A stretch of DNA of 6,052 nt from an uncultured Eubacteriales bacterium (GTDB lineage: Bacteria > Bacillota > Clostridia > Christensenellales > Borkfalkiaceae), in the NCBI GenBank assembly GCA_900545325.1, contig UQZE01000123.1:1-6052 (forward strand), written 5' to 3'. The position numbers and the translations under genes were made by a program. Position 1 is the first letter of the stretch, and every line of letters begins with the position of its first letter. The notes beneath the pieces were generated by a model, which did no database searches, was not told where the DNA came from, and saw nothing but the letters and a program-made list of their open reading frames with translations. Shown here one piece after another: positions 1 through 6,051 of the stretch.

Positions 1-22
1 CTACACGACGCTCTTCCGATCT
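1..22. other. Illumina adapter remnant at contig start
   Basis: The bases match the 3' end of the standard Illumina TruSeq universal/read-1 adapter, finishing in GACGCTCTTCCGATCT exactly at base 22. This is untrimmed library sequence assembled onto the end of the contig. Genuine genomic sequence starts at about base 23, where an open hydrolase frame begins immediately. The left boundary of the window is therefore technical and says nothing about the real upstream neighbour. Confidence 0.95.
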
Positions 23-712
23 GGCTTTCTCCGCACGGCTGCGCTCGGCAGCGGCGGCATGCGCGAATACATTCTGTATTTTCCCTTATATAACGACGTT
101 ACGGAACTTTATATCGGTTTGGAAAGCGGCGCGTCGCTGGAACGCGGGCGGGCATATAAAGACGCCGCGCCCGTGGTGTATTACGGTTCTTCCATCACGC
201 AGGGAGGCTGCGCGAGCCGCGCGGACAACAGCTATCAGGCCCTCGTAGCCAAACGGCTCGGCATGGACTTTGTCAACCTCGGTTTCAGCGGCAACGCGCA
301 TGCGGAAGACGCGATGACCGATTATCTCGCCTCGCTTGATTGCAGCGCGATGGTTTTCGACTACGACCATAACGCGCCTTGCGCCGCCGAACTGGAAGCG
401 ACGCATTTCCGAATGTACGAGCGTTACCGCGCCGGGCGGCCGGAAACGCCCCTTTTGTTGGTGAGCCGCCCTGATTTCGAACGCGACGGAGAATCGGCGG
501 CCCGCCTCGCGATCGTGCGCGGCACCTATGAAAGGGCGTCGGCGGCGGGCGACGAGAACGTATATTTTCTGGATGGGCGGGAACTGTTCGCAAAAGAGGA
601 CAGGGTAAACTGCACGGTGGACGGCACGCACCCCAACGATCTCGGGTTTTACCGTATGGCGCAGGCGATCGGCGGCGCGCTTGAACGGATTTTAACGAAA
701 AAACGCCGCTGA
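23..712 (+). CDS. SGNH/GDSL-type hydrolase, 5'-truncated
   Basis: This is probably an esterase or acyl hydrolase of the GDSL_3-like group (often preceded by a GxDLY domain), acting on acylated carbohydrate or similar esters; the substrate is unknown. Counting from the Met at base 59, block I is GSSITQG at residues 43-49 with likely nucleophile Ser45. Block II is NLGFSGNA at 73-80, the block III-like DHN has Asn105, and block V DGTHPND holds Asp188 and His191, so the catalytic set is complete. The frame is open from base 23 and the 12 codons before Met59 run into REYILYFPLYN, which looks like the end of the N-terminal GxDLY-type domain. I therefore treat Met59 as internal and the gene as cut by the contig end; no ribosome binding site precedes it. 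Related full-length proteins run to well over 300 residues, against 229 here. It stops with TGA and precedes the fusion nuclease-helicase, which has its own promoter. Confidence 0.85.
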   Translation, partial: GFLRTAALGSGGMREYILYFPLYNDVTELYIGLESGASLERGRAYKDAAPVVYYGSSITQGGCASRADNSYQALVAKRLGMDFVNLGFSGNAHAEDAMTDYLASLDCSAMVFDYDHNAPCAAELEATHFRMYERYRAGRPETPLLLVSRPDFERDGESAARLAIVRGTYERASAAGDENVYFLDGRELFAKEDRVNCTVDGTHPNDLGFYRMAQAIGGALERILTKKRR

Positions 713-737
713 TATTTTCCAAAATTTACCGAAAATA

Positions 738-766
738 TTTACAAATCCGCAAATCGGCGTTATAAT
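738..766 (+). promoter_or_regulatory. Sigma-A type promoter of the PHP-helicase gene
   Basis: The -35 is TTTACA at 738-743 (5 of 6 consensus bases) and the -10 is a perfect TATAAT at 761-766, separated by exactly 17 bases. The DNA upstream, 712-737, is AT-rich and could act as an UP element. The expected transcription start, about 7 bases past the -10, is base 773, the A of the start codon. This suggests a leaderless mRNA. Confidence 0.85.
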
Positions 767-780
767 GTACATATGTACAT
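765..780. promoter_or_regulatory. 16-bp palindrome over -10, start site and start codon
   Basis: ATGTACATATGTACAT is a perfect palindrome whose centre lies in the ATG at 773-775. It overlaps the last bases of the -10 and the predicted transcription start, the classical position for a repressor operator. The inner 10 bases, TACATATGTA, fit the TACANNTGTA box of CopY-type (BlaI/MecI-like) repressors. The site also matches the Bacillus LexA consensus CGAACRNRYGTTYG at 10 of 14 positions, with all mismatches placed symmetrically. Which protein binds, if any, is inference. Confidence 0.5.
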
Positions 781-3769
781 AGCAGATCTGCATATTCATT
801 CGAAATATTCGAGAGCAACGAGCAAGAACGGGGACGTCCCCAACCTGGATCTTTGGGCGAGGCGCAAGGGCATAGGCCTCGTCGGTACGGGCGATTTCAC
901 CCATCCCGCCTGGCGGGAGGAGCTGGAAAACGCGCTCGAACCTGCGGAGGAGGGACTTTACCGCATTAAGGAAAGCTGCCGCCTGCAGGATTTCTGCGGG
1001 TTTCCAGTTTCGCCGCGGTTTGTCGTTTCGGGGGAGATAAGCTGTATTTACAAGCAGGACGGCAGGGTGCGCAAAGTACACAACGTCATTCTGCTCCCGT
1101 CTCTGGACGCGGCCGAACGCCTTTCTCTGAAACTGGAAGCCGTCGGCAATATCCGTTCGGACGGGCGGCCGATCTTAGGTCTTTCTTCAAAGGATTTGCT
1201 CGCGATCACCCTCGACGTCTGTCCTGAGGCGGTGTTCATTCCCGCCCACATCTGGACGCCGCATTTTTCCATGTTCGGAGCCTTTTCGGGTTTCGACTCC
1301 GTAGAGGAGTGTTTCGGCGACCTTGCGGGGCATATCCGCGCGCTGGAAACGGGGCTTTCCTCCGATCCGCTGATGAACAGGCGGGTAAAACAGCTCGACG
1401 GTTACGTGATGGTATCCAACTCCGACGCGCACTCGCCGAACAAGCTCGGCAGGGAGAGCAACCTTTTGGATACCGACCTTTCCTATCCCGCGCTCAAACG
1501 CGCGCTCGACATGGGGGAGGGCTTTCACGGCACGATAGAGTTTTTTCCCGAAGAGGGAAAATACCATCTCGACGGACACAGAAACTGCGGTCTGCGGCTG
1601 ACGCCCGCCGAAACGCTCGCGTACGGCGGCAGATGTCCGATCTGCGGCAAAAAGATTACGGTGGGCGTGCTGAACCGCCTGGAACAGCTCGCGGAACGCG
1701 GCGAAGATTACGTTCCCGCGAACGCAAAGCCTTTCGAGCATCTCATACCCCTGCCGGAGGTCATTTCCGCCTCGCTCGGCATAGGAGAAAACGGAACGAA
1801 AGCGGAGCAGGTCTATAAAAAGCTGCTTTCCTCGCTGGGTACGGAAAGCGATATACTGCGCCTTGCGCCGACGGAGGAAATCGCCCGCGCCGGCGGCGTG
1901 CAAATCGCGGAGGGCATACGGCGCCTGCGCGAAGGGCGCGTCATCAAAAACGCGGGGTATGACGGCGAATACGGCACCATATCGCTCTTTACCGACGACG
2001 AATTGAAGGCGTTCGGCGGACAGCTGAATTTTTTGAACGAACTGCCTGTCGCCGCGACGGCCGCGCGAGAGCCGGCCGCCGCGCCTGCGGAGGAAGAAAA
2101 AGAGGCGCGGACGGAGGTCCCGCGCGGGTTGAACGAAAGACAGCGCGCGGCGGCGGAGAGCGGCGCGCGCATAACCGCCGTGGTCGCAGGTCCCGGCACC
2201 GGCAAGACTTTCACGCTGGTCGAACGCATCTGCAAACTGATAGAAAGGGGAGCAAAACCCGAAGAGATCACCGCGGTAACGTTTACCGTCAGCGCGGCGG
2301 CCGAGCTGAAAGAGCGGCTTTCCGCAAAGCTGAAACGGGCGGCGGAGAAAATAACGGCGGGCACGTTCCATTCGATCTGTTACGGATTTTTGAAAGACGA
2401 ATTCGCCCTCGCCGACCGCGCTTTCTGTCTGCGGACGGCGGAAGAAACGGTCAGAGAATACGGCGTGAACATGGCGCCGCGTAAATTTCTGAACGCGGTA
2501 TCCGCGCATAAAAACGGCAGAAAGGCCGACTGCGCGCGGGCGGTCGAGGCTTATACGGAAAAACTGCGGTCGGCGGGATTGCTCGATTTCGACGATCTGA
2601 TTGCGGAAGCGCTGTCGCTGGGCGTGGGCGATAAGCGTTTTACCAACCTGCTGGTGGACGAATTTCAGGACGTCAACCCTGCGCAGTACGAACTCGTGCG
2701 CATGTGGACGGGGCGCGGAGGAACGCTGTTCGCCATCGGCGATCCCGACCAGGCGATCTACTCTTTCCGCGGCGCGGCGGCAGACTGTTTCGGACGGCTG
2801 ACGGCCGATTTTCCCGAAACGCTTACCGTGCGGCTCAAGGAAAATTACCGTTCCACGCCCGAAATTGTCGGGGCGGCGAAAACGGTCATCGCGCACAACG
2901 GCGGCGAACGCGAGCTCGAGGCGGTCGGCCCGTCGGGCGCGGCCGTGCGGCTGGTGCGCTGCGCCTCCGAACTGTCCGAGGGAATCTTCGTGGCAAAGGA
3001 AATCGCGCGCATGGCCGGCGGGCTGGATATGCTCGGCAAGGGGAGAGAGGAAAAACTGTTCACGTTCGACGATATCGCCGTCGTGGTGCGCACGCACAGG
3101 CAGGCGGAGGCGATAGAGCGGTGTCTCAGGCACGACGATATCCCGTGTTCGGTAACGGGAAAGACCGATTTTCTGGAACACGCGTCGGTGAGCGGCGCGC
3201 TCGCGTTTTTCAGCGCGCTGCTGAGCGGGAACGAAGGGGCGGAAACGCGCGCGGCGGAATACCTCTGCGGGCGGGACAACTTCGAACGGGCGAAAGAAAA
3301 ATTCCTTCCGATGATGAAGGGGCGGCCGCGAAAGATACTCGCGGCGTGGAAGGAGTACATGAAAATCGGCGCGGCCGAGTTCGATAAACTCATAGAAGCG
3401 GCGCATTTTGCCGATATGCCCGAATTTCTCGCCGCTTTGCTGGAGGGCAAGGACGGCGACGTGCGAATTTCGGAAGGAAACGCGGCGGGCGCCGTGAAAA
3501 TATCCACCATGCACGGCGCCAAGGGACTGGAATTTTCCGCGGTGTTCGTGTGCGGACTGAACGAAAACGCCCTGCCGCTGACGGTCGGCGGGGAAACGGA
3601 CGAGGAAGAGGAGCGGCGGCTCTTTTACGTGGGCATGACGCGCGCGAAAAAAGAACTCGTGCTGACCGCGGGGGGCAGACCGTCGCCCTTTACGGAGGAA
3701 CTGCCCGACGGCGTAAAGCGTGAAAAAGCGTTCGAGAGGGCGCAGTATCAACAGGTGTCCATGTTCTGA
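773..3769 (+). CDS. Endonuclease Q-like PHP nuclease fused to UvrD-type helicase
   Basis: A two-part DNA repair protein of 998 residues. Residues 1-405 resemble endonuclease Q (PHP phosphoesterase with zinc ribbon, COG1379-like), a family that nicks DNA 5' of deaminated bases and abasic sites. PHP metal ligands are visible: H7/H9 (DLHIH), D41 (GTGDFTH), E88, H103, H159 (PAHIW), D218/H220 (SDAH). The zinc ribbon uses C272, C288 and C291 (CPICG), perhaps with a nearby His. An Ala/Pro/Glu-rich linker (about 425-452) leads to a superfamily 1A helicase: Q457, Walker A AGPGTGKT 472-479, motif Ia about 501-512, TFHSI 531-535, DEFQD 629-633, GDPDQAIYSFRG 656-667, NYRS 691-694, TMHGAKGLEF 912-921, and YVGMTRAK 952-959 with Arg957. 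At about 545 residues the helicase part is shorter than the roughly 720 of UvrD. The protein ends in QVSMF, like a clamp-binding motif. ATG 773 is the only possible start, as no in-frame start codon lies between it and the upstream TGA at 710. No Shine-Dalgarno is present. Confidence 0.93.
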   Translation: MYIADLHIHSKYSRATSKNGDVPNLDLWARRKGIGLVGTGDFTHPAWREELENALEPAEEGLYRIKESCRLQDFCGFPVSPRFVVSGEISCIYKQDGRVRKVHNVILLPSLDAAERLSLKLEAVGNIRSDGRPILGLSSKDLLAITLDVCPEAVFIPAHIWTPHFSMFGAFSGFDSVEECFGDLAGHIRALETGLSSDPLMNRRVKQLDGYVMVSNSDAHSPNKLGRESNLLDTDLSYPALKRALDMGEGFHGTIEFFPEEGKYHLDGHRNCGLRLTPAETLAYGGRCPICGKKITVGVLNRLEQLAERGEDYVPANAKPFEHLIPLPEVISASLGIGENGTKAEQVYKKLLSSLGTESDILRLAPTEEIARAGGVQIAEGIRRLREGRVIKNAGYDGEYGTISLFTDDELKAFGGQLNFLNELPVAATAAREPAAAPAEEEKEARTEVPRGLNERQRAAAESGARITAVVAGPGTGKTFTLVERICKLIERGAKPEEITAVTFTVSAAAELKERLSAKLKRAAEKITAGTFHSICYGFLKDEFALADRAFCLRTAEETVREYGVNMAPRKFLNAVSAHKNGRKADCARAVEAYTEKLRSAGLLDFDDLIAEALSLGVGDKRFTNLLVDEFQDVNPAQYELVRMWTGRGGTLFAIGDPDQAIYSFRGAAADCFGRLTADFPETLTVRLKENYRSTPEIVGAAKTVIAHNGGERELEAVGPSGAAVRLVRCASELSEGIFVAKEIARMAGGLDMLGKGREEKLFTFDDIAVVVRTHRQAEAIERCLRHDDIPCSVTGKTDFLEHASVSGALAFFSALLSGNEGAETRAAEYLCGRDNFERAKEKFLPMMKGRPRKILAAWKEYMKIGAAEFDKLIEAAHFADMPEFLAALLEGKDGDVRISEGNAAGAVKISTMHGAKGLEFSAVFVCGLNENALPLTVGGETDEEEERRLFYVGMTRAKKELVLTAGGRPSPFTEELPDGVKREKAFERAQYQQVSMF

Positions 3770-3779
3770 CGGCTGAAAG

Positions 3780-3807
3780 GCCCGCGGGAAAATCCGCGGG
3801 CTTTTTT
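3780..3807 (+). terminator. Intrinsic terminator after the PHP-helicase gene
   Basis: An 8-bp GC-only stem (GCCCGCGG at 3780-3787 with CCGCGGGC at 3794-3801) and a GAAAAT loop are followed directly by six T (3802-3807), then CTT. It begins 10 bases after the TGA, separating the helicase transcript from the integrase. Confidence 0.93.
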
Positions 3808-3852
3808 CTTGCGGGTAAGAAGTTCTCAAAGTGGAAGGCGCGGGGCGATCGG

Positions 3853-3861
3853 TGGTAGAAT
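3853..3861 (+). promoter_or_regulatory. Extended -10 promoter for the integrase
   Basis: TGGTAGAAT carries the TGn extension and a TAGAAT -10 (5 of 6 consensus bases) at 3856-3861. No good -35 lies 16-18 bases upstream, so this would be an extended -10 promoter. It sits between the helicase terminator and the integrase start, with a predicted leader of roughly 20 bases. Confidence 0.55.
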
Positions 3862-3875
3862 ATGTAAAAACCCAC

Positions 3876-3882
3876 AGGGAGA
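3876..3882 (+). promoter_or_regulatory. Ribosome binding site deciding the integrase start
   Basis: AGGGAGA lies 7 bases before ATG 3890. It decides for that codon over the in-frame ATG at 3809, which lies just after the terminator T-tract, has no such site, and would add 27 basic residues that do not resemble an integrase N-terminus. Confidence 0.8.
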
Positions 3883-3889
3883 ACAAAAG

Positions 3890-4822
3890 ATGAAAACAAA
3901 AGAATGGATGGATTTCTGGCTCGCGAACTGCAAAAAAAATACGGTAAAGTATCATACGTACGTGCAATACCGCGACATCGCGGCCCTGCACCTCGTGCCC
4001 GCGTTCGGCGAATACGGGCTGAACGAACTCACGGCGGAAAAGATACAGATCTTTCTGGCGGAAAAGCGCAGGCGGGGAAATCTCAGAACGGGCGCGGGGC
4101 TTTCGGGGCGAAGCGTCAATCTGCTGTTCGGCGTGCTGAAAAACGCGCTCGACTGCGCCGTCCGTTTCGGGCATATAAGCGTAAATCCGTGCAGCCGCGC
4201 GGTGCGCGTGAAGGAGGAAAACCGCGAAACAGCGGTGTTTTCCCGCGCGGAACAGCGGAAGATAGAACGTATCTGCATGGAAAAAGGCGGTATCTACACG
4301 GGGATCGTGCTCTGCCTGCATACGGGCATCAGGATAGGGGAACTGCTGTCGCTCACCTGGCGGGACGTGGATTTCCGCAGCAACCTGCTCCGCGTGGAAA
4401 AGACGGTGGTGCGGCTGCGCGCCGAGGACGGGGGATACACGGACTATATCGACCGACCGAAATCGCCCTCCTCCCGCCGCGCGATCCCTTTGTCCCCGAA
4501 AGCGGCGGAGGCCTTGAAAGAGATGAAAAAACATGCCGGGGGCGAATACGTGTTCTGCGGCAGAAAGGGGCGCGTTTCGGTGCGGGCCTATCAGCACCGT
4601 TTTGAAAACCTGCTGCGGAAAAACAACATACGCGTACTGCATTTTCACGCGCTCAGGCATACGTTCGCCACGCGGGTAATGGAATGCGGGGTGGACGTGA
4701 AAACGCTGAGCGAACTGCTCGGACACAAGAACGCCGCAATCACGCTCAACCGCTACGCGCACAGCATGATGGATACCAAGCGGAAAGCGCTCCGCCGTAT
4801 GGAAAAATATATCGGAATGTAA
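3890..4822 (+). CDS. Tyrosine recombinase / site-specific integrase
   Basis: A 310-residue phage/Tn916-type integrase that cuts and rejoins DNA at specific sites through a phosphotyrosine intermediate. Counting from Met 3890, residues about 5-95 form the SAM-like core-binding domain (WMDFWL at the start, TVKYHTYVQYRD in the middle). From about 115 the catalytic domain follows, with all active-site residues visible: Arg148 (HTGIRIGEL), Lys191 (RPKSPSSRR), His253 and Arg256 (HFHALRHTFATR), His279 (LLGHK) and Tyr289 (NRYAH). It looks intact and active. The C-terminus does not resemble XerC/XerD, so I prefer a mobile-element integrase to a chromosome dimer resolvase. No excisionase, relaxase, phage gene or tRNA is adjacent. 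Composition resembles the neighbours, which argues against a very recent arrival. An 11-bp direct repeat flanks the gene within the two terminators. Confidence 0.93.
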   Translation: MKTKEWMDFWLANCKKNTVKYHTYVQYRDIAALHLVPAFGEYGLNELTAEKIQIFLAEKRRRGNLRTGAGLSGRSVNLLFGVLKNALDCAVRFGHISVNPCSRAVRVKEENRETAVFSRAEQRKIERICMEKGGIYTGIVLCLHTGIRIGELLSLTWRDVDFRSNLLRVEKTVVRLRAEDGGYTDYIDRPKSPSSRRAIPLSPKAAEALKEMKKHAGGEYVFCGRKGRVSVRAYQHRFENLLRKNNIRVLHFHALRHTFATRVMECGVDVKTLSELLGHKNAAITLNRYAHSMMDTKRKALRRMEKYIGM

Positions 4823-4823
4823 A

Positions 4824-4850
4824 AAAGGCAGGCCCGCGGGGCCTGCCTTT
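4824..4850. terminator. Bidirectional terminator between integrase and regulator
   Basis: The stem pairs AAAGGCAGGCC (4824-4834) with GGCCTGCCTTT (4840-4850), 11 bp, around a CGCGG loop. On the minus strand it ends in a run of six T (complement of 4821-4826), a strong terminator for the regulator. On the plus strand the T-tract is weaker (TTT, then CCATTATTT). It serves the two convergent genes, whose stop codons are 31 bases apart. Confidence 0.88.
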
Positions 4851-4853
4851 CCA

Positions 4854-5810
4854 TTATTTCACCGTCATCACGATGGCTTGCGGATAATCGCCGAAATTCT
4901 TGCCGAAGAGATTGAGCCCGCCCTTATGCAGCGCGTCCTCTTTGACGCCTATTTTGAATTTTATGCCGCTGCCGTCATACAGTTTGAGGTCGTCGAAGGT
5001 AACTTTGCCGTGGAGAAACACGTTGTCTAAAAACACGCCGTTCCCGTTGACCGTAACCTTTTTCCAAAGCCCGAACTGCGTGCTCGTAACGGGCCAGTAG
5101 TCGGGCGTATAGCGCCCGCGTCTGCCGCCGAAATCGCTCGGCGAAGTGAAGGTCGCGATCTCCGCTTCGTTGATATATACGGTGATGTCGCTTGGCCAGT
5201 TGTTGTTGTAAAAAAAGGTTTCCGAGCAGATCTCGAAGCCGAAGGTGATCTCGCGGCACTCGTGGTGCGAGAGCGGATAGGCGGGAAAGGTGTAGCTGAT
5301 AAAGCCCGTGTCGAACCAGATGCATTCCGCCTTGATGCGTTCGGGGGAAAAGAATGCGCTGGGATCGTCGAACGGGGCGATGAACTCGTCGGTTTTGCCC
5401 GCCATGCCGCAGGGCGGTTTGATATGGCAATGCGAAAACATGCCCACAGGCATTTCCACGGTGTACTCCTTTTCCTCGGTTTCTTCCTGCGTGGGGGCGT
5501 ACAGCGAAACGGTGTAGTCTGCGGCGAGCTGCGTGCAGAATTTGGTATGGCCTTTCAGACCGGGCTGATAGTTGACGAACACGAGCTGCGCCTCCGCGAG
5601 CGCGTCGATATGGCGCGAAACGCTGGAAACGGGGATGCCCAGTTCCTGCGAGAGGTCCGAAAGGTATTTCGGGTGGTTGAGCAGGCTTTTGAGAATACGC
5701 ACGCGGTCGGGCGAGGCGAGCGCGCGGCTCACTTTGCAGATCATGTCGTGATCTTTCGGATTGTTCACGTAAAGCACGATGTTTTTCTTGAAACTGACTA
5801 TATCGCTCAC
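4854..5810 (-). CDS. ArsR-like winged-helix regulator with long C-terminal domain
   Basis: A 318-residue predicted transcription factor in the cytoplasm. Residues about 20-92 form an ArsR-type winged helix: helices at 24-45 (KVSRALASPDRVRILKSLL), a helix-turn-helix at 50-71 with recognition helix VSSVSRHIDAL (61-71), and a wing around 76-91. Classical ArsR proteins are about 100 residues; here some 200 more follow. That segment is beta-rich with many aromatic residues, has the stretch SPSDFGGRRGRYTPDYWP (223-240), and ends in GGLNLFGKNFGDYPQ (297-311). I recognise this architecture from COG4189-like regulators of Bacillota; the ligand is unknown, and a sugar-like effector is only a guess. A His/Cys cluster (H127, C128, H129, C134) might bind metal. 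The start is GTG at 5808-5810, set by AAGGAG 8 bases upstream. A divergent promoter points to control of the next gene, outside the window. Confidence 0.85.
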   Translation of the reverse strand: MSDIVSFKKNIVLYVNNPKDHDMICKVSRALASPDRVRILKSLLNHPKYLSDLSQELGIPVSSVSRHIDALAEAQLVFVNYQPGLKGHTKFCTQLAADYTVSLYAPTQEETEEKEYTVEMPVGMFSHCHIKPPCGMAGKTDEFIAPFDDPSAFFSPERIKAECIWFDTGFISYTFPAYPLSHHECREITFGFEICSETFFYNNNWPSDITVYINEAEIATFTSPSDFGGRRGRYTPDYWPVTSTQFGLWKKVTVNGNGVFLDNVFLHGKVTFDDLKLYDGSGIKFKIGVKEDALHKGGLNLFGKNFGDYPQAIVMTVK

Positions 5811-5818
5811 GGTATTTA

Positions 5819-5824
5819 CTCCTT
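5819..5824 (-). promoter_or_regulatory. Ribosome binding site of the regulator
   Basis: On the minus strand AAGGAG stands 8 bases before GTG 5810. This near-ideal Shine-Dalgarno site supports the GTG start over internal ATG codons. Confidence 0.9.
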
Positions 5825-5831
5825 TTCCAAA

Positions 5832-5860
5832 AGTATAATAAAAATATCGGCAAAAGTCAA
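5832..5860 (-). promoter_or_regulatory. Sigma-A type promoter of the regulator
   Basis: Reading the minus strand, the -35 is TTGACT (5860-5855) and the -10 is TATACT (5837-5832), each 5 of 6 consensus bases, with a 17-base spacer. The predicted start, near 5825, gives a leader of only about 15 bases that begins at the ribosome binding site. Confidence 0.85.
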
Positions 5861-5877
5861 CCGTAAATTATTCATGC

Positions 5878-5926
5878 TTTCCGAAAATTGGAAAACCTGC
5901 GGGGTGAAATCGTCGGAAATCGGAAA
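5878..5926. repeat. Three TCGGAAA heptamers between divergent promoters
   Basis: TCGGAAA occurs twice head to tail at 5913-5919 and 5920-5926, and once inverted (TTTCCGA) at 5878-5884. The inverted copy also starts a small dyad, TTTCC-7-GGAAA (5878-5894). All copies lie between the two -35 boxes. They could be operator half-sites for the adjacent regulator, but this is inference. Confidence 0.4.
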
Positions 5927-5937
5927 GCTTACCCATA

Positions 5938-5966
5938 TTGACATCGTTAAAAATGTATGTTAATAT
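5938..5966 (+). promoter_or_regulatory. Divergent plus-strand promoter for a gene beyond the window
   Basis: A perfect TTGACA -35 at 5938-5943, a 17-base spacer and a TAATAT -10 at 5961-5966 (4 of 6 consensus bases), preceded by the TGn extension at 5958-5960. Transcription would start near 5973 and run into the final 80 bases. The only ATG there (6007) encodes Met-Arg-Glu and then stops, so the real gene lies past the contig end and has a leader of at least 80 bases. Confidence 0.8.
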
Positions 5967-6011
5967 GAAATCGACAACGAGGGAAAGGGCGTTTATTATT
6001 CGACCGATGCG

Positions 6012-6033
6012 AGAATAAGGGGCCCCTTATTCT
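6012..6033. repeat. 22-bp perfect palindrome at contig end
   Basis: AGAATAAGGGG and CCCCTTATTCT are exact reverse complements with no spacer. In the divergent leader RNA this would form a 9-bp hairpin with a GGCC loop. No T-tract follows, so it is not a standard terminator. It shares TCT (6031-6033) with the next inverted repeat. Confidence 0.85.
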
Positions 6034-6051
6034 GTTTGCGCCGCAAACAGA
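6031..6051. repeat. Second inverted repeat, 10-bp arms, at contig end
   Basis: TCTGTTTGCG (6031-6040) and CGCAAACAGA (6042-6051) are exact reverse complements around a single C. As RNA it would fold into an 8-bp stem with a CGCCG loop. It ends one base before the contig does, so a following T-tract, which would make it a terminator or attenuator, cannot be judged. Confidence 0.85.

Noticed and set aside
59..61. ATG 59 as the true start of the SGNH hydrolase
   Set aside because: The frame is open upstream to the adapter junction, no ribosome binding site precedes it, and the residues after it look like the end of a preceding GxDLY-type domain.
712..738. Inverted repeat ATATTTTC / GAAAATAT after the hydrolase stop codon as a terminator
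   Set aside because: The 8-bp stem is nearly all A/T with an 11-base loop and no proper T-tract, so it would be weak. Its right arm touches the helicase -35, and it is more simply explained as AT-rich promoter DNA.
3809..3889. A 27-residue N-terminal extension of the integrase starting at ATG 3809
   Set aside because: It starts just after the terminator T-tract and upstream of the predicted promoter, has no ribosome binding site, and encodes an Arg/Gly-rich stretch unlike integrase N-termini.
1187..4762. A minus-strand open frame of about 3.6 kb opposite the helicase and integrase
   Set aside because: It is a by-product of the GC-rich codon pattern. It runs antisense to two genes with complete catalytic motifs, crosses their terminator and intergenic gap, and its translation is Arg/His/Phe-rich with no recognisable domain.
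3890..4822. Reading the integrase as XerC/XerD or as part of a prophage or conjugative element
   Set aside because: The C-terminus lacks the usual Xer pattern, and no phage, relaxase, excisionase or tRNA gene is visible nearby.
6007..6018. Short reading frame ATG CGA GAA TAA in the divergent leader
   Set aside because: It has three codons, no well-spaced Shine-Dalgarno (the purine run at 5980-5988 is about 18 bases away), and nothing to suggest a leader peptide.
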